DNA of 47,540 nucleotides, taken from the NCBI RefSeq assembly GCF_008831285.2, contig NW_022204709.1, forward strand, positions 1 to 47,540. The letters run 5' to 3'. The notes below the pieces were generated by a model. It made no database searches, had not been told where the DNA came from, and worked only from the letters and a program-made list of their open reading frames with translations. Shown piece by piece: positions 11,028-21,169 of this stretch. A program made the position numbers and the translations under genes. Source of the stretch: Nymphaea colorata (taxonomy: Eukaryota > Streptophyta > Magnoliopsida > Nymphaeales > Nymphaeaceae). Position 1 is the stretch's first letter. Every line of letters begins with the position of its first letter.

Positions 11028-11055
11028 TCTATTATAGATAGATGTGTTATTATTA

Positions 11056-12589
11056 ATGAGCTCTAACGGATAGCCTGTTCTCCCCCATAACGAACCCCCA
11101 CGCAAAAAGATCGAGAACTATTCATACGCCTCCAGCGATCGCCTTGGAAGCGGTACTCCAGCGAAGTTTTCAAGGGATGCGATGACCGCAATGGAACGCT
11201 AGTGGCTGTGAAAGTGGTCAGCTCGCCAAAGTCAAGGAGAAGGGATTGGATGAACTGCTAAACAGGGAAATTAGACTCTTGAAGGAATTGAAGCACGAGA
11301 ATGTAGTGGGATGCCTGGATGCCCTCATGACAGCCAAAACTGCTACATCGTCACCGAGTATTGCCCCAAGGGATCTCGCCGCTCTCCTCGCCAAAAAAGG
11401 TTTCGCTTTCCCCACTTAGGTCGCCTCCCAGTCGAAGAAGCCATGAAGCTGATCCTCGGCATTTGCAGCGGACTGGCCTACCTGCACAGGCAGGGAGTGA
11501 TGCACCGCGACATAAAACCGCAGAACATCCTGCTGCAGGGGCATTCAACCAAAATCGCCGACTTTGGATTCGCCTGTCGATCGCAGTTGCCACGTAAAGA
11601 AAACTATACATCGGCAGCCCGCTTTACATGAGTCCCTAAGCATTAAACCACCGCTAGTATTCCTTAAAGAACGATATGTGGGCTTCGGAGTGACGATTTA
11701 CGAAATCTTGGAAGGAAGGCCACCTTGGCACGCTCACAATTAAAAGTAGCTTAAGGAATCGATCAAGGGAGAGCTCCGCTTCAGAACACTGAAGTCGCAG
11801 CCTCTTCAATAGGTGATAAGGGGATGCTTGCGCCATGATAGTCAGCTCCGGTTGAGTCGGAAGAGGCCCTAGCTCAGCTGGAGTCTATTTCGGGAGTGAG
11901 GAGCATCGTGAGTGGGAGGTTCAGGGCGACAAGGAAAACAAGGAGCGTGGGAACTTCTAGGCGAATGAGGATGAATAGGAGCTGAAGAAGGCCATGCGTA
12001 GTAACTACACGCTGCTGAAGTGGTTAATCAACTACAGTCGTTTTTCAGCCAAGCTGTTGCCTCGCCTTCAGGATCATCTGCAATGCTAGTCATATATAAA
12101 GCAGCCTTTCGTGGAACTGACTGCAAGGTTGCTTCATCTTACCATATCCAAGCTTAGCAGAGTTAGGAGTGCCATCAACAGCTGTCTCTTTCTCACTTTG
12201 CTCATTTTAAACGCACGACTCGATATGCCAAGATACAGGCCGTCACGGGCTAATACCATCAACGCTACTTGCTATTGCTGACTCGCCTGCCTTACAAATA
12301 CCATCATTCCAATGGTCTCCATATTGACATTCCTCCCAACTTCTTCTCCAGTCTTCAGCAGCTCCCAATTTCACACGAATGCCACAGGAACACTTAGTGG
12401 CAGTAGACTTGCTCATCACTCTCGCCCACATCGCCTCATAATCGAAGAACACTCCTACTCATTCCCTTCCCCTTTTAGCAGATTTTTAAAAGCTTGTGGA
12501 AGCATCTCCTCCCTATTATTGGCGCAGAAAGTGGAAGAGCTGTTGGCTAGCGGATCAGATTGACCCAGCAGGCCACAGCCTCACAATGA
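11056..12589 (+). CDS. ULK/ATG1-like Ser/Thr protein kinase
   Basis: About 500 aa. The N-terminal kinase domain shows Leu-Gly-Ser-Gly (about 11143), Val-Ala-Val-Lys, Tyr-Ile-Val-Thr-Glu-Tyr-Cys hinge, His-Arg-Asp-Ile-Lys-Pro-Gln-Asn catalytic loop (about 11500), Ala-Asp-Phe-Gly, and Ser-Pro-Leu-Tyr-Met-Ser-Pro-Glu, where the APE Glu is TAA (11637-11639). The loop and hinge style resembles ULK/ATG1 and aurora-like kinases. The C-terminal 230 residues are helical and could be an EAT-like region, but I cannot show homology. One 20-nt intron (11400-11419) is needed. Frame breaks near 11152, 11220, 11330, 11373 and 11690 interrupt conserved motifs. ATG1 kinases start autophagy; that role here is inferred. 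Confidence 0.75.
11400..11419 (+). other. 20-nt GT-AG intron in kinase gene
   Basis: Begins GTTTCG and ends CTTAG. Removal gives [13 protein letters not shown], the expected start of kinase helix E after the hinge. Confidence 0.85.
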
Positions 12590-12626
12590 TAATTTTTCAT
12601 TACTTGCGTGAATACTTTATAATATA

Positions 12627-13510
12627 ATGTCTAACTACAAAAGGGCAAGGGCAAACGGGCATACGCAGGCTTCTCCTTCGCGCATTCCAAGAACAACTCT
12701 GAATAACTCAAGACGGTTCGTCCGGTTGTGACTTCAACGGAAGAGAGGGGCATCGCTGGCTGGCTATCTTCGGTTTTGCAACCTTTTAACGAAGAGTTCC
12801 TGCATGCAGTCGCCAGCTGCCAGAAGAGGAGTATTGCGAACATATCGTAATACATATCCCACAATTACCCTCATCTCAAAGAAGTGGTCAGCTATTACAT
12901 CATAGCTCTCCTGATCGATCTTGGATGGTGCAGCTGGGACAATAAAGCAGAGGGAAAAAGACCGACGATGTCTTTCTCAACATCATAATATAAGATTTGG
13001 GAGGCAGGTTCTATAGGGAGAGCCAGTGGTTTACTAAAATAATGCATTTGCCTCTTTATTAGCTGTTCTCCAGCATCGACAGCTTCTCTAAAGGGTATCT
13101 CAGCTTGAACGATCTTACTGCTTATCCTAAAATGACTGCTTTTCAGGCAACTCCATTGCAAAAATAAGTTGTAGGAGACTAAAGGGTAATCTTGGAGGAT
13201 TTTCTTATAAGATTTCCTATAAAATTAAGGTAGCTGCAATTAAGAGTGGATCTCACATCTTCACTCATGATCGACTGGAAAAGGTTGAAGAATGCTCACA
13301 AGCATATGCCAAAATATTAAAATATTAGATAAATAAGCCAAAGATAAAGAAAACCAAAAGATCCAGCTTTAATAGTTAGAATTAGCAAAGACAAGAAAGA
13401 CATTAGAATAACTATAGTTCAACTGTGAAGATATCATATTAGAAGTATATCCAAAGATCTTGTTTAACCAAAGAGGGAGGTGCATGAGGCGAAACCCATT
13501 AGTTAAGTGA
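12627..13510 (+). CDS. Unidentified protein, possible EF-hand-like segment
   Basis: Coding signal on the + strand from ATG 12627 (Met-Ser-Asn-Tyr-Lys, basic) to a TGA at 13508-13510; another frame ends at 13426-13428, so the 3' end is uncertain. The middle part (about 12780-13160) is a good globular sequence with one stretch, Ser-Ile-Asp-Ser-Phe-Ser-Lys-Gly-Tyr-Leu-Ser-Leu-Asn-Asp, that resembles a degenerate EF-hand loop. The last 60 codons form a Glu/Leu-rich helix full of TAA/TAG codons. Frame breaks lie near 12643 and 12960 (each one A short in an A-run) and near 13330. I do not recognise the family. Confidence 0.5.
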
Positions 13511-13589
13511 GCAAAAAAGCACAAAAATCTTAGGGATCTTAGTGCAATCGCCATAACGCATCGAAGACTCTATCATAGACGCGAGCAGA

Positions 13590-13859
13590 ATGGCAGCCAA
13601 GGCCTACTTTGGAAACAACATTCATCTGCCAAAGGGCGTTCTTCCAGCTATGCAGCTTTGCCTTAGCAAGCAGCCGATAATTTTACATCAGCACGAGCTG
13701 AAAAGACCTAACTCATAGCCACCGCAGATGCACCATGATGAGCTGGTCTAAGCCATCTTACATGAAAAGCTTGTCGTTAAGGCAGCCATCCTAAGCGAAC
13801 TGGAACACATCAAATTCTAAAAATTCCACACTCGCCATCATCTCTGCTCCTACCTATGA
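13590..13859 (+). CDS. Small hypothetical protein, 89 aa
   Basis: A clean 90-codon frame from ATG to TGA with TAA/TAG read as Glu. It is rich in His, Leu and Lys and has no membrane helix or recognised domain. It follows the preceding gene at about 80 bp on the same strand and could be the C-terminal exon of that gene. Its short length and lack of homologues that I can name keep the confidence low. Confidence 0.4.
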
Positions 13860-13949
13860 CCACATTTATACTCTACCAAGCTCATCTTTCTTTGTTTATC
13901 CTTATCACATCTTAATAATGACAGATTTTTAATACAAGCAACAACAATA

Positions 13950-15030
13950 TCAATAAATTCTGAGCATGCCCTGCTGCTGCAGCCACTCCAGCTCACTCAC
14001 CACCACTAGTATCTTTTCGCCCTTCCTGTTGAAGAGGAAACTGCCCGAATCGCAGTATCTCAGGTACCCCTAGTGGTCGATCCAACAGTTCAGAGGCTCA
14101 CTTCTGCGCGACCACATCTCAGCGATGAAGTTGCATTTTAGGAGCGCTAACTAGGATAGAAGAAACAGTCGTCCCAGAATGAGACTCCATGATCTTCGCT
14201 TCTGAAGTGTGGCTCTTCTACGCTTTCCATGCTTCCCCGAGTGCCTACTGACTGCTCCTGTTTTTCCCTTGCCTCCACTCTCTCTTCCAGAGTGACTATT
14301 TGCTCAGTGCCATCTTGATAAATCCAATTTGCATTTATCTTAAGGCGGTTAGCCGACTTCCGAAGCACTTGATAACTCTTTAGGTGAGTCTTTATGTGAG
14401 TTCTTGCGTTTCAGCATTTGCCTCCTATGCGTAGCTGGTCATAACGGATAGTCTTTTCTGCAGGTCATCTATCTTGATCTTTAGTTGGTTTCCCCCTTCT
14501 CCTCCCTTTGTCTTTGTTGCTGCTTGAGCTATCTAAGGGCTGTCTATAGTTTGGTGATCTGGGCGTTCTTGTGCTGGAGGTCGATGGAGTTGCGGTGGAG
14601 CTGCTGCTGGAGGTCGTCGATCCTGGCCTCGTAGTCCCTCAGTGAGTGGAAATACTCGTGTTTGAGATTCTCCACCTTTTGCTGGAAGTGGATCATCAAT
14701 GACTGTTGCAAGGACAGTGCAACCTCTTGTTCGTTGGACACCCCATGCATCGAAATTGGCCGATTTATCGACTCGCACTCGGTCATCAGTCTGCTCTTCC
14801 CTCGTTTTCGTTCTTTGGACTGGCTTATTGCTGCGGGCATGGATATTTTGGTAGGTGAGTGTGAGTTTTTTGTGAGAGGGGACGCGGATGGGTTCAGCTT
14901 GTTGCGAGAGCGCAGAGATGGACTTGTTGATGGAGTTATTGCGGGAGTGGTTATAGGGAGAGGTGTGAGCCTGGGAGGTGCGCAGGGAGATGAAGGGCGA
15001 TGCGGAATGCTGGCTGATCGGCGATTGCAT
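13950..15030 (-). CDS. Ser-rich / coiled-coil protein, hypothetical
   Basis: Reads leftward from ATG at 15028-15030 to TGA at 13950-13952. Residues about 1-60 are Ser/Thr/Asn-rich and probably disordered. Residues about 95-190 form a good coiled coil (for example Ile-Asp-Asp-Leu-Gln-Gln-Gln-Leu). The C-terminal 60 residues form a compact globular segment with Trp, Cys and Gly (Trp-Ile-Asp-His-Glu-Gly-Tyr-Leu-Arg-Tyr). Frame shifts occur near 14830 and within the coiled coil. No family recognised. It is convergent with the short gene at 13590-13859. Confidence 0.6.
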
Positions 15031-15087
15031 TTTTAAAATAATTCTATATTCTGCGCTTTTCGACGCATCAATTTAGAGCCCAAACAA

Positions 15088-15935
15088 TCACACTGCGAAA
15101 TTGAGCAAATTGCCAGAAATGTTGCTGGGCACGAAGGTAACGTTGGGATTCTTGCCAAGGATTGCGCTATGTTGATAGCGGCTCCAGCTTCTTTATCTCT
15201 ATCTGGGTGGCGCCGTAGGTCTTTACTGCCTGGTTGATGAGCTTGGCGGCCTCTGCTTCGGCTTCTGACCTGATGATCTGAGCGCTCTTCAGTTCCTCAT
15301 CGCGCAGGACGATGAACTTTTGCATCTCTGCCAGTTGTTGTTGGACTGCTTTCTTCTCAATGGCGCGAGAGTACTCAGGACTGAAGCCCAAATGCATGAA
15401 GCTTACGTCCTCCACGTTGACGTTGAACTCTTGAGCTCTAGCGTACAGGCCAGTTCTGATCTACTTGCTAATAGTTTCTCGGGATTTCAGGAGCTGGTCT
15501 GCGTCATCTTTGTCGGCGGAGATATACACTGAGCTACGATGGTCCTGAGGATCTCCTGGCCGATCGAATTGAAGACCTTCTTCTCGTAGTCCTTCCCCAA
15601 CAGTTGATGGATATCTGGCAATTTTTCCGCCACCGGTTGTTGCAGGATCCTCAGAGAAATAGTCACAGTTTGCAGGTCCTTCGTACCAGTAGTGACGTGG
15701 ATATCAATGGGGCGCAAGCGAGCATCATAGATGATAGGATTCTAAATAGAATTGACGGGACTTATATGAAGGGGATGCGGAGATGGTAGCCTTGATGGAA
15801 AACCTTCTTCTGTAGTCCGGTAAGGTTGTTCATAATGAGTGCTTTTTCACCAGGGTCGACGAGATAGAGAGAATTAGCGGCTGTGATTACTCCGATGCCG
15901 CCGAGGGTGAGTATCTGACTGAGTCTGTTCGTCAT
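15088..15935 (-). CDS. PHB1: Prohibitin (PHB1-type, SPFH/Band 7 protein)
   Basis: About 275 aa, the usual prohibitin length (272-299). The N-terminus has a hydrophobic anchor (about residues 8-24) and then Val-Asp-Pro-Gly-Glu-Lys-Ala. The SPFH domain shows Pro-Phe-Ile-Glu-Asn-Pro-Ile-Ile-Tyr-Asp, Thr-Gly-Thr-Lys-Asp-Leu-Gln, Leu-Arg-Ile-Leu, and Glu-Asp-Val-Ser-Phe-x-His-Leu. An Ala/Glu/Lys coiled coil follows, then Asn-Val-Thr-Phe-Val-Pro-Ser near the end. Prohibitins form ring complexes in the mitochondrial inner membrane with PHB2; the DVS-x-x-HL and LRIL motifs favour PHB1. One 20-nt intron (15742-15761); the Glu just before it is TAA. Small frame breaks near 15530, 15178 and 15130 are one base short. 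The ATG is 47 bp from that of the divergent kinase. Confidence 0.9.
15742..15761 (-). other. 20-nt GT-AG intron in prohibitin gene
   Basis: On the minus strand it begins GTCCCG and ends TTTAG. Removal joins Pro-Phe-Ile-Glu to Asn-Pro-Ile-Ile-Tyr-Asp, the conserved prohibitin sequence, with no missing residues. Confidence 0.93.
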
Positions 15936-15982
15936 TACCGCAGGATTATATTTTAATTCAGATGTAGGAGAAATACACTAAA

Positions 15983-16967
15983 ATGGTGGGGAGCTACAAA
16001 CTCACCGACCGCCTCCTCGGTCAGGGCTCCTTCTCCAGCGTTTTCCTCGCCTACACCGCGCAAAAGAGAAGAGTAGCGGTGAAGGTGATCCCGCGCAACC
16101 AAATCTCGCGTATCAGTTGTCCGATGTAGCCGACGAGACTGCAGGCTTCTAGTCGGAAGTGGAGATCCTGCGGCATTTGCGGCACGAGCACATCGTGCGT
16201 TTGGTTGATTTCAAGAAATCGCAGCACAACTTCTACCTTTTCTTGTAGTACTGCGAGGGGGGCAGCCTGGCAGATTAATTCGGAAGCACCGCCGGCTCAG
16301 CGAGTCCGAAGCCATGAAGATCTTCAAGCAGATCCTCATGGGCGTGTCCGCCATGCACCACTTCAAGATCGTCCACCGCGATCTCAAACCCGCCAATATC
16401 CTCTTCCAGAATGGCAGTGTCAAGATCGCAGATTTCGGACTCGCTCGCAAGTTCTCCCAGAATTAGATGATGAGGACCTACGCGGGAACGCCCTACAACA
16501 TGGCGCCGGAGATCCTCAGGGGACAAGTGTATGGACAACAGGTCGATGTGTACAGTGCAGGGACGGTCTTGTTTTAAATGCTGTATGGATACCTTCCCTT
16601 CAAGGGAGGCGATCAAAGGACCCTCTTAGAGTCCATTTAAAAAGGACGCATTTAGCCACCTACACAAGTGGTCTCTGAACGCACCCAGCATCTTCTAAAG
16701 TAGATGCTTACTCCCAAACCCGAATAGCGCATAGCTCTTTGGGACATCTTGGATATCGTCAACAGTTATTAGGCTTAGGCTCGAGCCAAGAGACTTTAAT
16801 AATACCGTAGAAAAAGTGTAAGCAAGCTGCAATACATGGGGGTAGCGGGAGGACTTTCCTGCGGTCTAGAGATGTTGGTGGCGCGAGGAGAGGCCTGCGA
16901 GATGGACCAGAGACTGTATAGTCGTTTGTGCCAAAAACTGTCTGCCGAGTGTGCCGCTGCCCAGTGA
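15983..16967 (+). CDS. Ser/Thr protein kinase, ULK/ATG1-like
   Basis: About 320 aa, consisting of a kinase domain and a short helical tail. Visible motifs: Leu-Gly-Gln-Gly-Ser-Phe-Ser-Ser-Val, Val-Ala-Val-Lys, Glu-Val-Glu-Ile-Leu (helix C), Leu-Glu-Tyr-Cys-Glu-Gly-Gly, His-Arg-Asp-Leu-Lys-Pro-Ala-Asn (about 16372), Ala-Asp-Phe-Gly-Leu-Ala, Gly-Thr-Pro-Tyr-Asn-Met-Ala-Pro-Glu, Asp-Val-Tyr-Ser, and Pro-Glu-Glu-Arg-Ile. All catalytic residues are present. The EYCEGG hinge and the NMAPE motif resemble ULK kinases. A 20-nt intron (16110-16129) precedes helix C. One frame break (about 16274, a T short) lies before the Arg-Leu-Ser-Glu-Ser-Glu-Ala segment. It is the second ULK-like kinase on this chromosome; the two are not close copies. 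Confidence 0.85.
16110..16129 (+). other. 20-nt GT-AG intron in second kinase gene
   Basis: Begins GTATCA and ends TGTAG. Removal places the helix C segment (Ser-Glu-Val-Glu-Ile-Leu) in frame with the VAVK lysine segment. Confidence 0.88.
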
Positions 16968-17195
16968 TCAGCATGCACCATTAAGTCTTCCTGATCTATT
17001 CCCTACTCATTTCAAAAACCAGTCAGTTGGACCGACCCACCAGATCTCTTCCAAACCTTCCAAACTAAAGTTTTTTAAGCCATCCTTCCCCATTCTTCAC
17101 AAGAGGATGAGATCTATCTTTTTGGTCAGATTTTGCGGGAAGTGGGTATTTACTGTTGCTCATGGTTTGGGGTTAGAATATAATTGTTTTATTGC

Positions 17196-17696
17196 ATGGA
17201 GACCCCCCAGAAGAAGCCCAACGAGTACTCCCGACTGTTCAAGATGTTCTCCATAAGTGGCTAAACCAACGTCTCCACGCCCGTCGACGCTATCCTCACC
17301 GAAAGCAAAGTGATCCCGCAAAGACCTGCCCGCCAATCAGTAAGAACCTCAGACTCGCTGAAGGGCATTAAGGGCCGACCGCTAGCTGCCTCCTCATAGG
17401 AGAACCAGGAAGTAGAAGAAGAACTGGCAGATTTCAAGAAATACCTCCATAAGAGTAGCATAATGGAGAGGGATATGCAACTGAGGGCGGGCAGACCGAA
17501 CAGCAAGCAGAATAGCGATAGACAGGCCATGAAGGATCGTCTCGAGCTCAAGATCCTGCAGGCTCAGCAAAAGCTGGAGGAGATCAAATCCACCCTGAAG
17601 AAATATCAACGGGAGAAGTCAGAGATAGTAAAGAACTCAGACATGCGAAGATCCTCCATCCACTCGAAGCCGCCCACTCCCCGGCTCGACAATTGA
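17196..17696 (+). CDS. Short coiled-coil protein, parent of the truncated copy at 31.8-32.1 kb
   Basis: An uninterrupted 166-aa frame. The N-terminus (1-60) is basic and Ser/Pro-containing. Residues about 68-150 form a coiled coil with Gln, Glu, Lys and Leu heptads, and the tail is basic and Ser-rich. Family not recognised. A nearly identical segment, corresponding to residues about 40-147, lies inverted at 31838-32132. This intact copy defines the left boundary of the inverted duplication. Confidence 0.8.
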
Positions 17697-18110
17697 TCAA
17701 CTGCTATTTTAATAATTGCTCACCTATCCCTATACCGCCGACCTGATCTTCGTTATCTGCTACTTCCATTCAATTAAATTTGAAAGCAACTTGAATCTAC
17801 GCAAAAAGTTACCTCGCAAATTGGCTATTATTGGAGGAGCTTAGTGCAAGAGCACCATGGATGGAGCTTATGATTTTATTATATTCAACCAAAAATAAAA
17901 ATGGAATAATTTTTGGACAATCTTTAGCTATATTCATGATTATAATGAGTTGCTCTGTGAAGGAGAAGAAGGGGTTGTTTGTTGGGGTTGGGGTTGGTTT
18001 TGGGTTGGGGTTGTTGTTGGGGTTTTGGTTGGTTTTTACGATAGCCACTTTAAACTTGGAAAGTCATAAGGTTATAAAGCCACTTTTGAAGCGTTGTATC
18101 TTTGCTGAAA
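17697..18110. other. Intergenic region containing interstitial telomere-like tract
   Basis: A 414-bp gap between the coiled-coil gene and X1. AT-rich except for the G-rich tract at 17970-18036. No gene is supported; the reading frame that spans it on the + strand is an artefact of the G/T repeat. Confidence 0.7.
17970..18036 (+). repeat. Interstitial degenerate telomere repeat (G4T2-like)
   Basis: About 67 bp of GGGGTT units interrupted by variants (GGGTT, GTTGTT, GGTTTT). The G-rich strand runs 5' to 3' on the + strand, the orientation of a right-hand telomere. It sits 273 bp after the coiled-coil gene and 75 bp before the start of X1. An old chromosome end, a fused junction or the end of a telomere-tipped mobile element are possible origins. 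Confidence 0.85.
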
Positions 18111-20540
18111 ATGGATCCTTTAGACCATAAAAGTGTGGAGTCTTTGATAAAACACTTAAGTACAGATGACACGTAGGGACTAATCAAACGCCTACAAACT
18201 TACAAATAATACCACAATCCATCTCACCTTCATGTGTAACTCATATCCTTCGACGAGTTTCTCAATGATATTAATATTGTCTCCGCTCCAGAAACAGCAT
18301 CCAAGATTAAGTAGCTCCTCATTCGCGGGTTCTATGAACAAAAAGAAAAAGATAAAGATAAGGGGCCGGTTAACTATATGGTTCCAGTCACGAATAGAAG
18401 CTTTAAGGATTTTTACTATCGCAAAGTAAGTATGTTTGTTGACAAGTATCTCAAAGAAAGCACCAAAGACATTGATAAGGAGTAATCACCCTCATAAAAG
18501 TGTGACGTATTCTATGAGTTTGATTTAAGGAGTGGTTTTCCCAACGAACTGCAAGGCCAGAAATAGGAAGAAACATAGAAAAAAATGGATACTCCTATCT
18601 ACTAAATTAAATAATAGGACCCAAAAATCAAACAAATGCCAACAACTTTCCATGATCATACGATATAGAAGTGGGCTTACCCATAATTTTACCTAAAAAA
18701 CAATCAAAGAGAATACAATAGATAGAGATAGTCTGCGAAGGTGATGCTATCGCTGGATCTAACTTCACACTTCCAGGCATAGATTTCTGAAGTAAGGGAT
18801 TTAATCATTTCTCAAATCAGTAGCTAGAATAAATACCGATCAAAATATCTATTAAGCAACTACTAAGATATTCTCTATAAATACTACTAGTATTATCACA
18901 TCAACAAAGGAACCTGCGAAAGCTATGATCAGAACTATATCGCAGAGTTTAAACGGAAGATTCAAGCATATGAAAAGTAATATCTCAGTTAAAAATATGA
19001 TAAGGTTCATTTCTTGCCCAATTAATCACCCAGCTTTTTGCTTTCTTAATGGAACATTATCCATGAAAAGATTAAGGCGTTTGTTAAGTAAAAAGTAATA
19101 ACATAAGACCAGATTAGATAGAAGATCTTATAAAGACTAAATAAGATTGTCCTGCATTTCATCCCTGGGATAGAAGTATTGAAAGACGTGACTGCGTATA
19201 CAGGTCTCCATAACGAAAATATTTTCGTCTGCTTGAACCAATCGAGATAATTTTCTAACTTCAGAAGATACTCCTTAAAGCCATATATAGCATTTGCCAT
19301 CTACCAATAACTAGCTCACGCCTTACTTAGAGACTTTGGTATTATTGGTAACAATAAGACAGTGATGTATGAAGATAAAGATTTACTAAAAGTGAATGAG
19401 AATACGATAGGCGGTTGTATCCTTGGGCTTGTCAACAGAGTTAAATACAAAATCAACATCATGAGTATCTTTCAATATATTCCTATTACTGTCAGAAGCT
19501 CATCAAGATACAAAAATAACAGTGGCTATATGATACAATTGATAAATCACGCACACTAAACTGTTAAAAAGTACAAAGACTTAACTCAAAAGCTCAAATA
19601 AAACTTCTAACCTTTGCTAAAAGTCTTAAGACAAATATATTCTATCGACTTTATGGAAACTAATTATGATTTTCGCTCAATTAAATGGCTAGAACTTATT
19701 GACTTAATAGAGCAAAACTGCAAATAGACTGATATCGAAGATAAAGCATTAAATATTCGAGTAATCCCTTACGATAATGCATCTTTTTCGTAGAGATGCT
19801 TGTTTGCGTATTTTATCGCTGAGGAATATCTTTAACGACTGAAATTTGAAGATGGGCAAAGATACTTGAGAGCTAAATCGATGGTAATGAATAAACGCGT
19901 AGATTTATAGCCACATCGGGAGAGAATCCAGGAAATAGCTAAGCGTTTCTCTCAATTCTCTCAAAGATAGTAAGAGCAGGCCCTCAACTTCTGCTAACTT
20001 TTCTTAAGTGAACGGTATCCCTATCATGCAATACGATCTCAAATAGAACCATTGAAATAAACGATGCAAGGTCTCGGACTTAAAGAGTGGCATAACTAGA
20101 TAAAAGATGAGTTGAAACATTGCGAACATAAATTGTAAAAAATGACCATATTTGAGCGCGAATGGTTTCCTTCATCTAGTTCGCTAATATAATTGGAGAA
20201 ATAGTATGCAAACGTGATGAAATTCCTCAAGCATTCGTAGCTATTGCTGATTGGATGCCAAATACCAGATTTCTACATTCTGAACGAGCATATTTAGGAG
20301 GATTATGGGCGTTATTTTGAGAAAGCTTTATTTCCCAATTTTTGGAAATAATGCTGCATCTACTAAAAAGATTATGAAATTCTACAAAACTTTTGCTGTG
20401 GAAGTGCCAATACATTCGGTTAAATCCCCAAAAAAGACGACTACCCTTAAAGATTCATAACCTTGAAACGATGCTATAACCTCTATAAAGACCCACGTGC
20501 TAGGTTTAGACCGCCAAGACGTTGTTGTATCCGTTATTGA
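18111..20540 (+). CDS. X1: large AT-rich protein, degenerate zincin-like paralogue of X2
   Basis: A single 810-codon frame with no intron or frame break, using TAA/TAG very often. It is clearly homologous to X2: shared blocks include the N-terminal Phe-Asp-Glu-Phe-Leu segment, Val-Pro-Val-Thr-x-Arg (about 18380), the central Asn-x-x-Ile-Phe-Val-Cys-Leu-Asn-Gln region, Thr-Ile-Gly-Gly-Cys-Ile-Leu (about 19402-19422) and a C-terminal Cys-Cys-x-Arg-Tyr. Where X2 has the zinc motif HEIAH, X1 reads Gln-Glu-Leu-Ala-His (19305-19319; the Glu is TAA), so the first ligand is lost. The Glu before Thr-Ile-Gly-Gly is Asn in X1. It is therefore probably catalytically inactive. It ends about 65 codons earlier than X2. 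Family unknown; much more AT-rich than the surrounding genes. Confidence 0.8.
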
Positions 20541-20799
20541 TTCACCCGCCAAGCAAGTGTAACTTCGCAGACAAAGCGTTCATGATGTTACCATTCTTAA
20601 TTATGACTATGATTTTCATAATAAAAAAAGTTTAGTTAGTAAAAAAATGTTGTAGTTAGTTAAGATATTATGTTTATTTATATATCGTTTTATCATTCCT
20701 AACAGGGTATAAGAGTTTAGTTGAAAATGGTGCATATCATAAAAAATAGACGAAATTCGTTGATTCGTATTAAATAGTATATAAATTGGCAAATATTAT

Positions 20800-21100
20800 G
20801 TTCTAAAGACAGAGCTTTTGCTTTTTAGTAATTATCTGATAAAAAAAATAACGCTTGACGAATTCCTCTAAGGCATTGAATTATCCCCTCCTGGTGAAGT
20901 TACAGATCATGCCAAAGAGTTACTCATTAGTGACTTTTGACTCCAAAAAGCTTCATTTAGAGTATTTATCGGAGGAGGTAAACTACGTAATTCCTGCTAC
21001 ACAAAGCATCCAAGATTAAAGAATATGCTAAGAAGAGAAGCAAAATATCAAAAAATTGTTTTTAGTAAACACTGGAGAGAACATTATTGATTAATAAAAA
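20800..21100 (+). pseudogene. Fragment of a third X-family copy
   Basis: At 20833-20940 the reading Ile-Thr-Leu-Asp-Glu-Phe-Leu-Glu-Gly-Ile ... Glu-Leu-Leu-Ile-Ser-Asp-Phe, closed by TGA, matches the N-terminal region of X2 (Ile-Thr-Phe-Asp-Glu-Phe-Leu-Glu-Asp-Ile ... Leu-Leu-Ile-Glu-Asp-Tyr). After a frame change, Val-Asn-Tyr-Val-Ile-Pro-Ala-Thr (about 20980-21005) matches Met-Asn-Tyr-Val-Val-Pro-Val-Thr of X2. A stop, a frameshift and loss of about 650 downstream residues make it a broken remnant. The sequence just upstream (about 20812-20825) also matches the region around the start of X2 inverted at 31260-31285. Confidence 0.7.
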
Positions 21101-21169
21101 AGAAAATGAGGCATACAAATCATCCGTGCTTAGAAGAACACAAAAACTTGATAGACATCCACCAACCTC

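Noticed and set aside
11217-11236. A 20-nt GT-AG segment in the first kinase gene as an intron
   Set aside because: Removing it would leave only 12 residues between the VAVK Lys and the helix C Glu, too few for a kinase; a missing base fits better. GT-AG pairs 20 nt apart are expected often by chance.
17831-18130. Open frame of 99 codons across the interstitial telomere tract, encoding a Gly/Val/Leu-rich hydrophobic stretch
   Set aside because: The apparent membrane helix is only the translation of G4T2 repeats; no family resemblance, and it overlaps the start of X1 in another frame.
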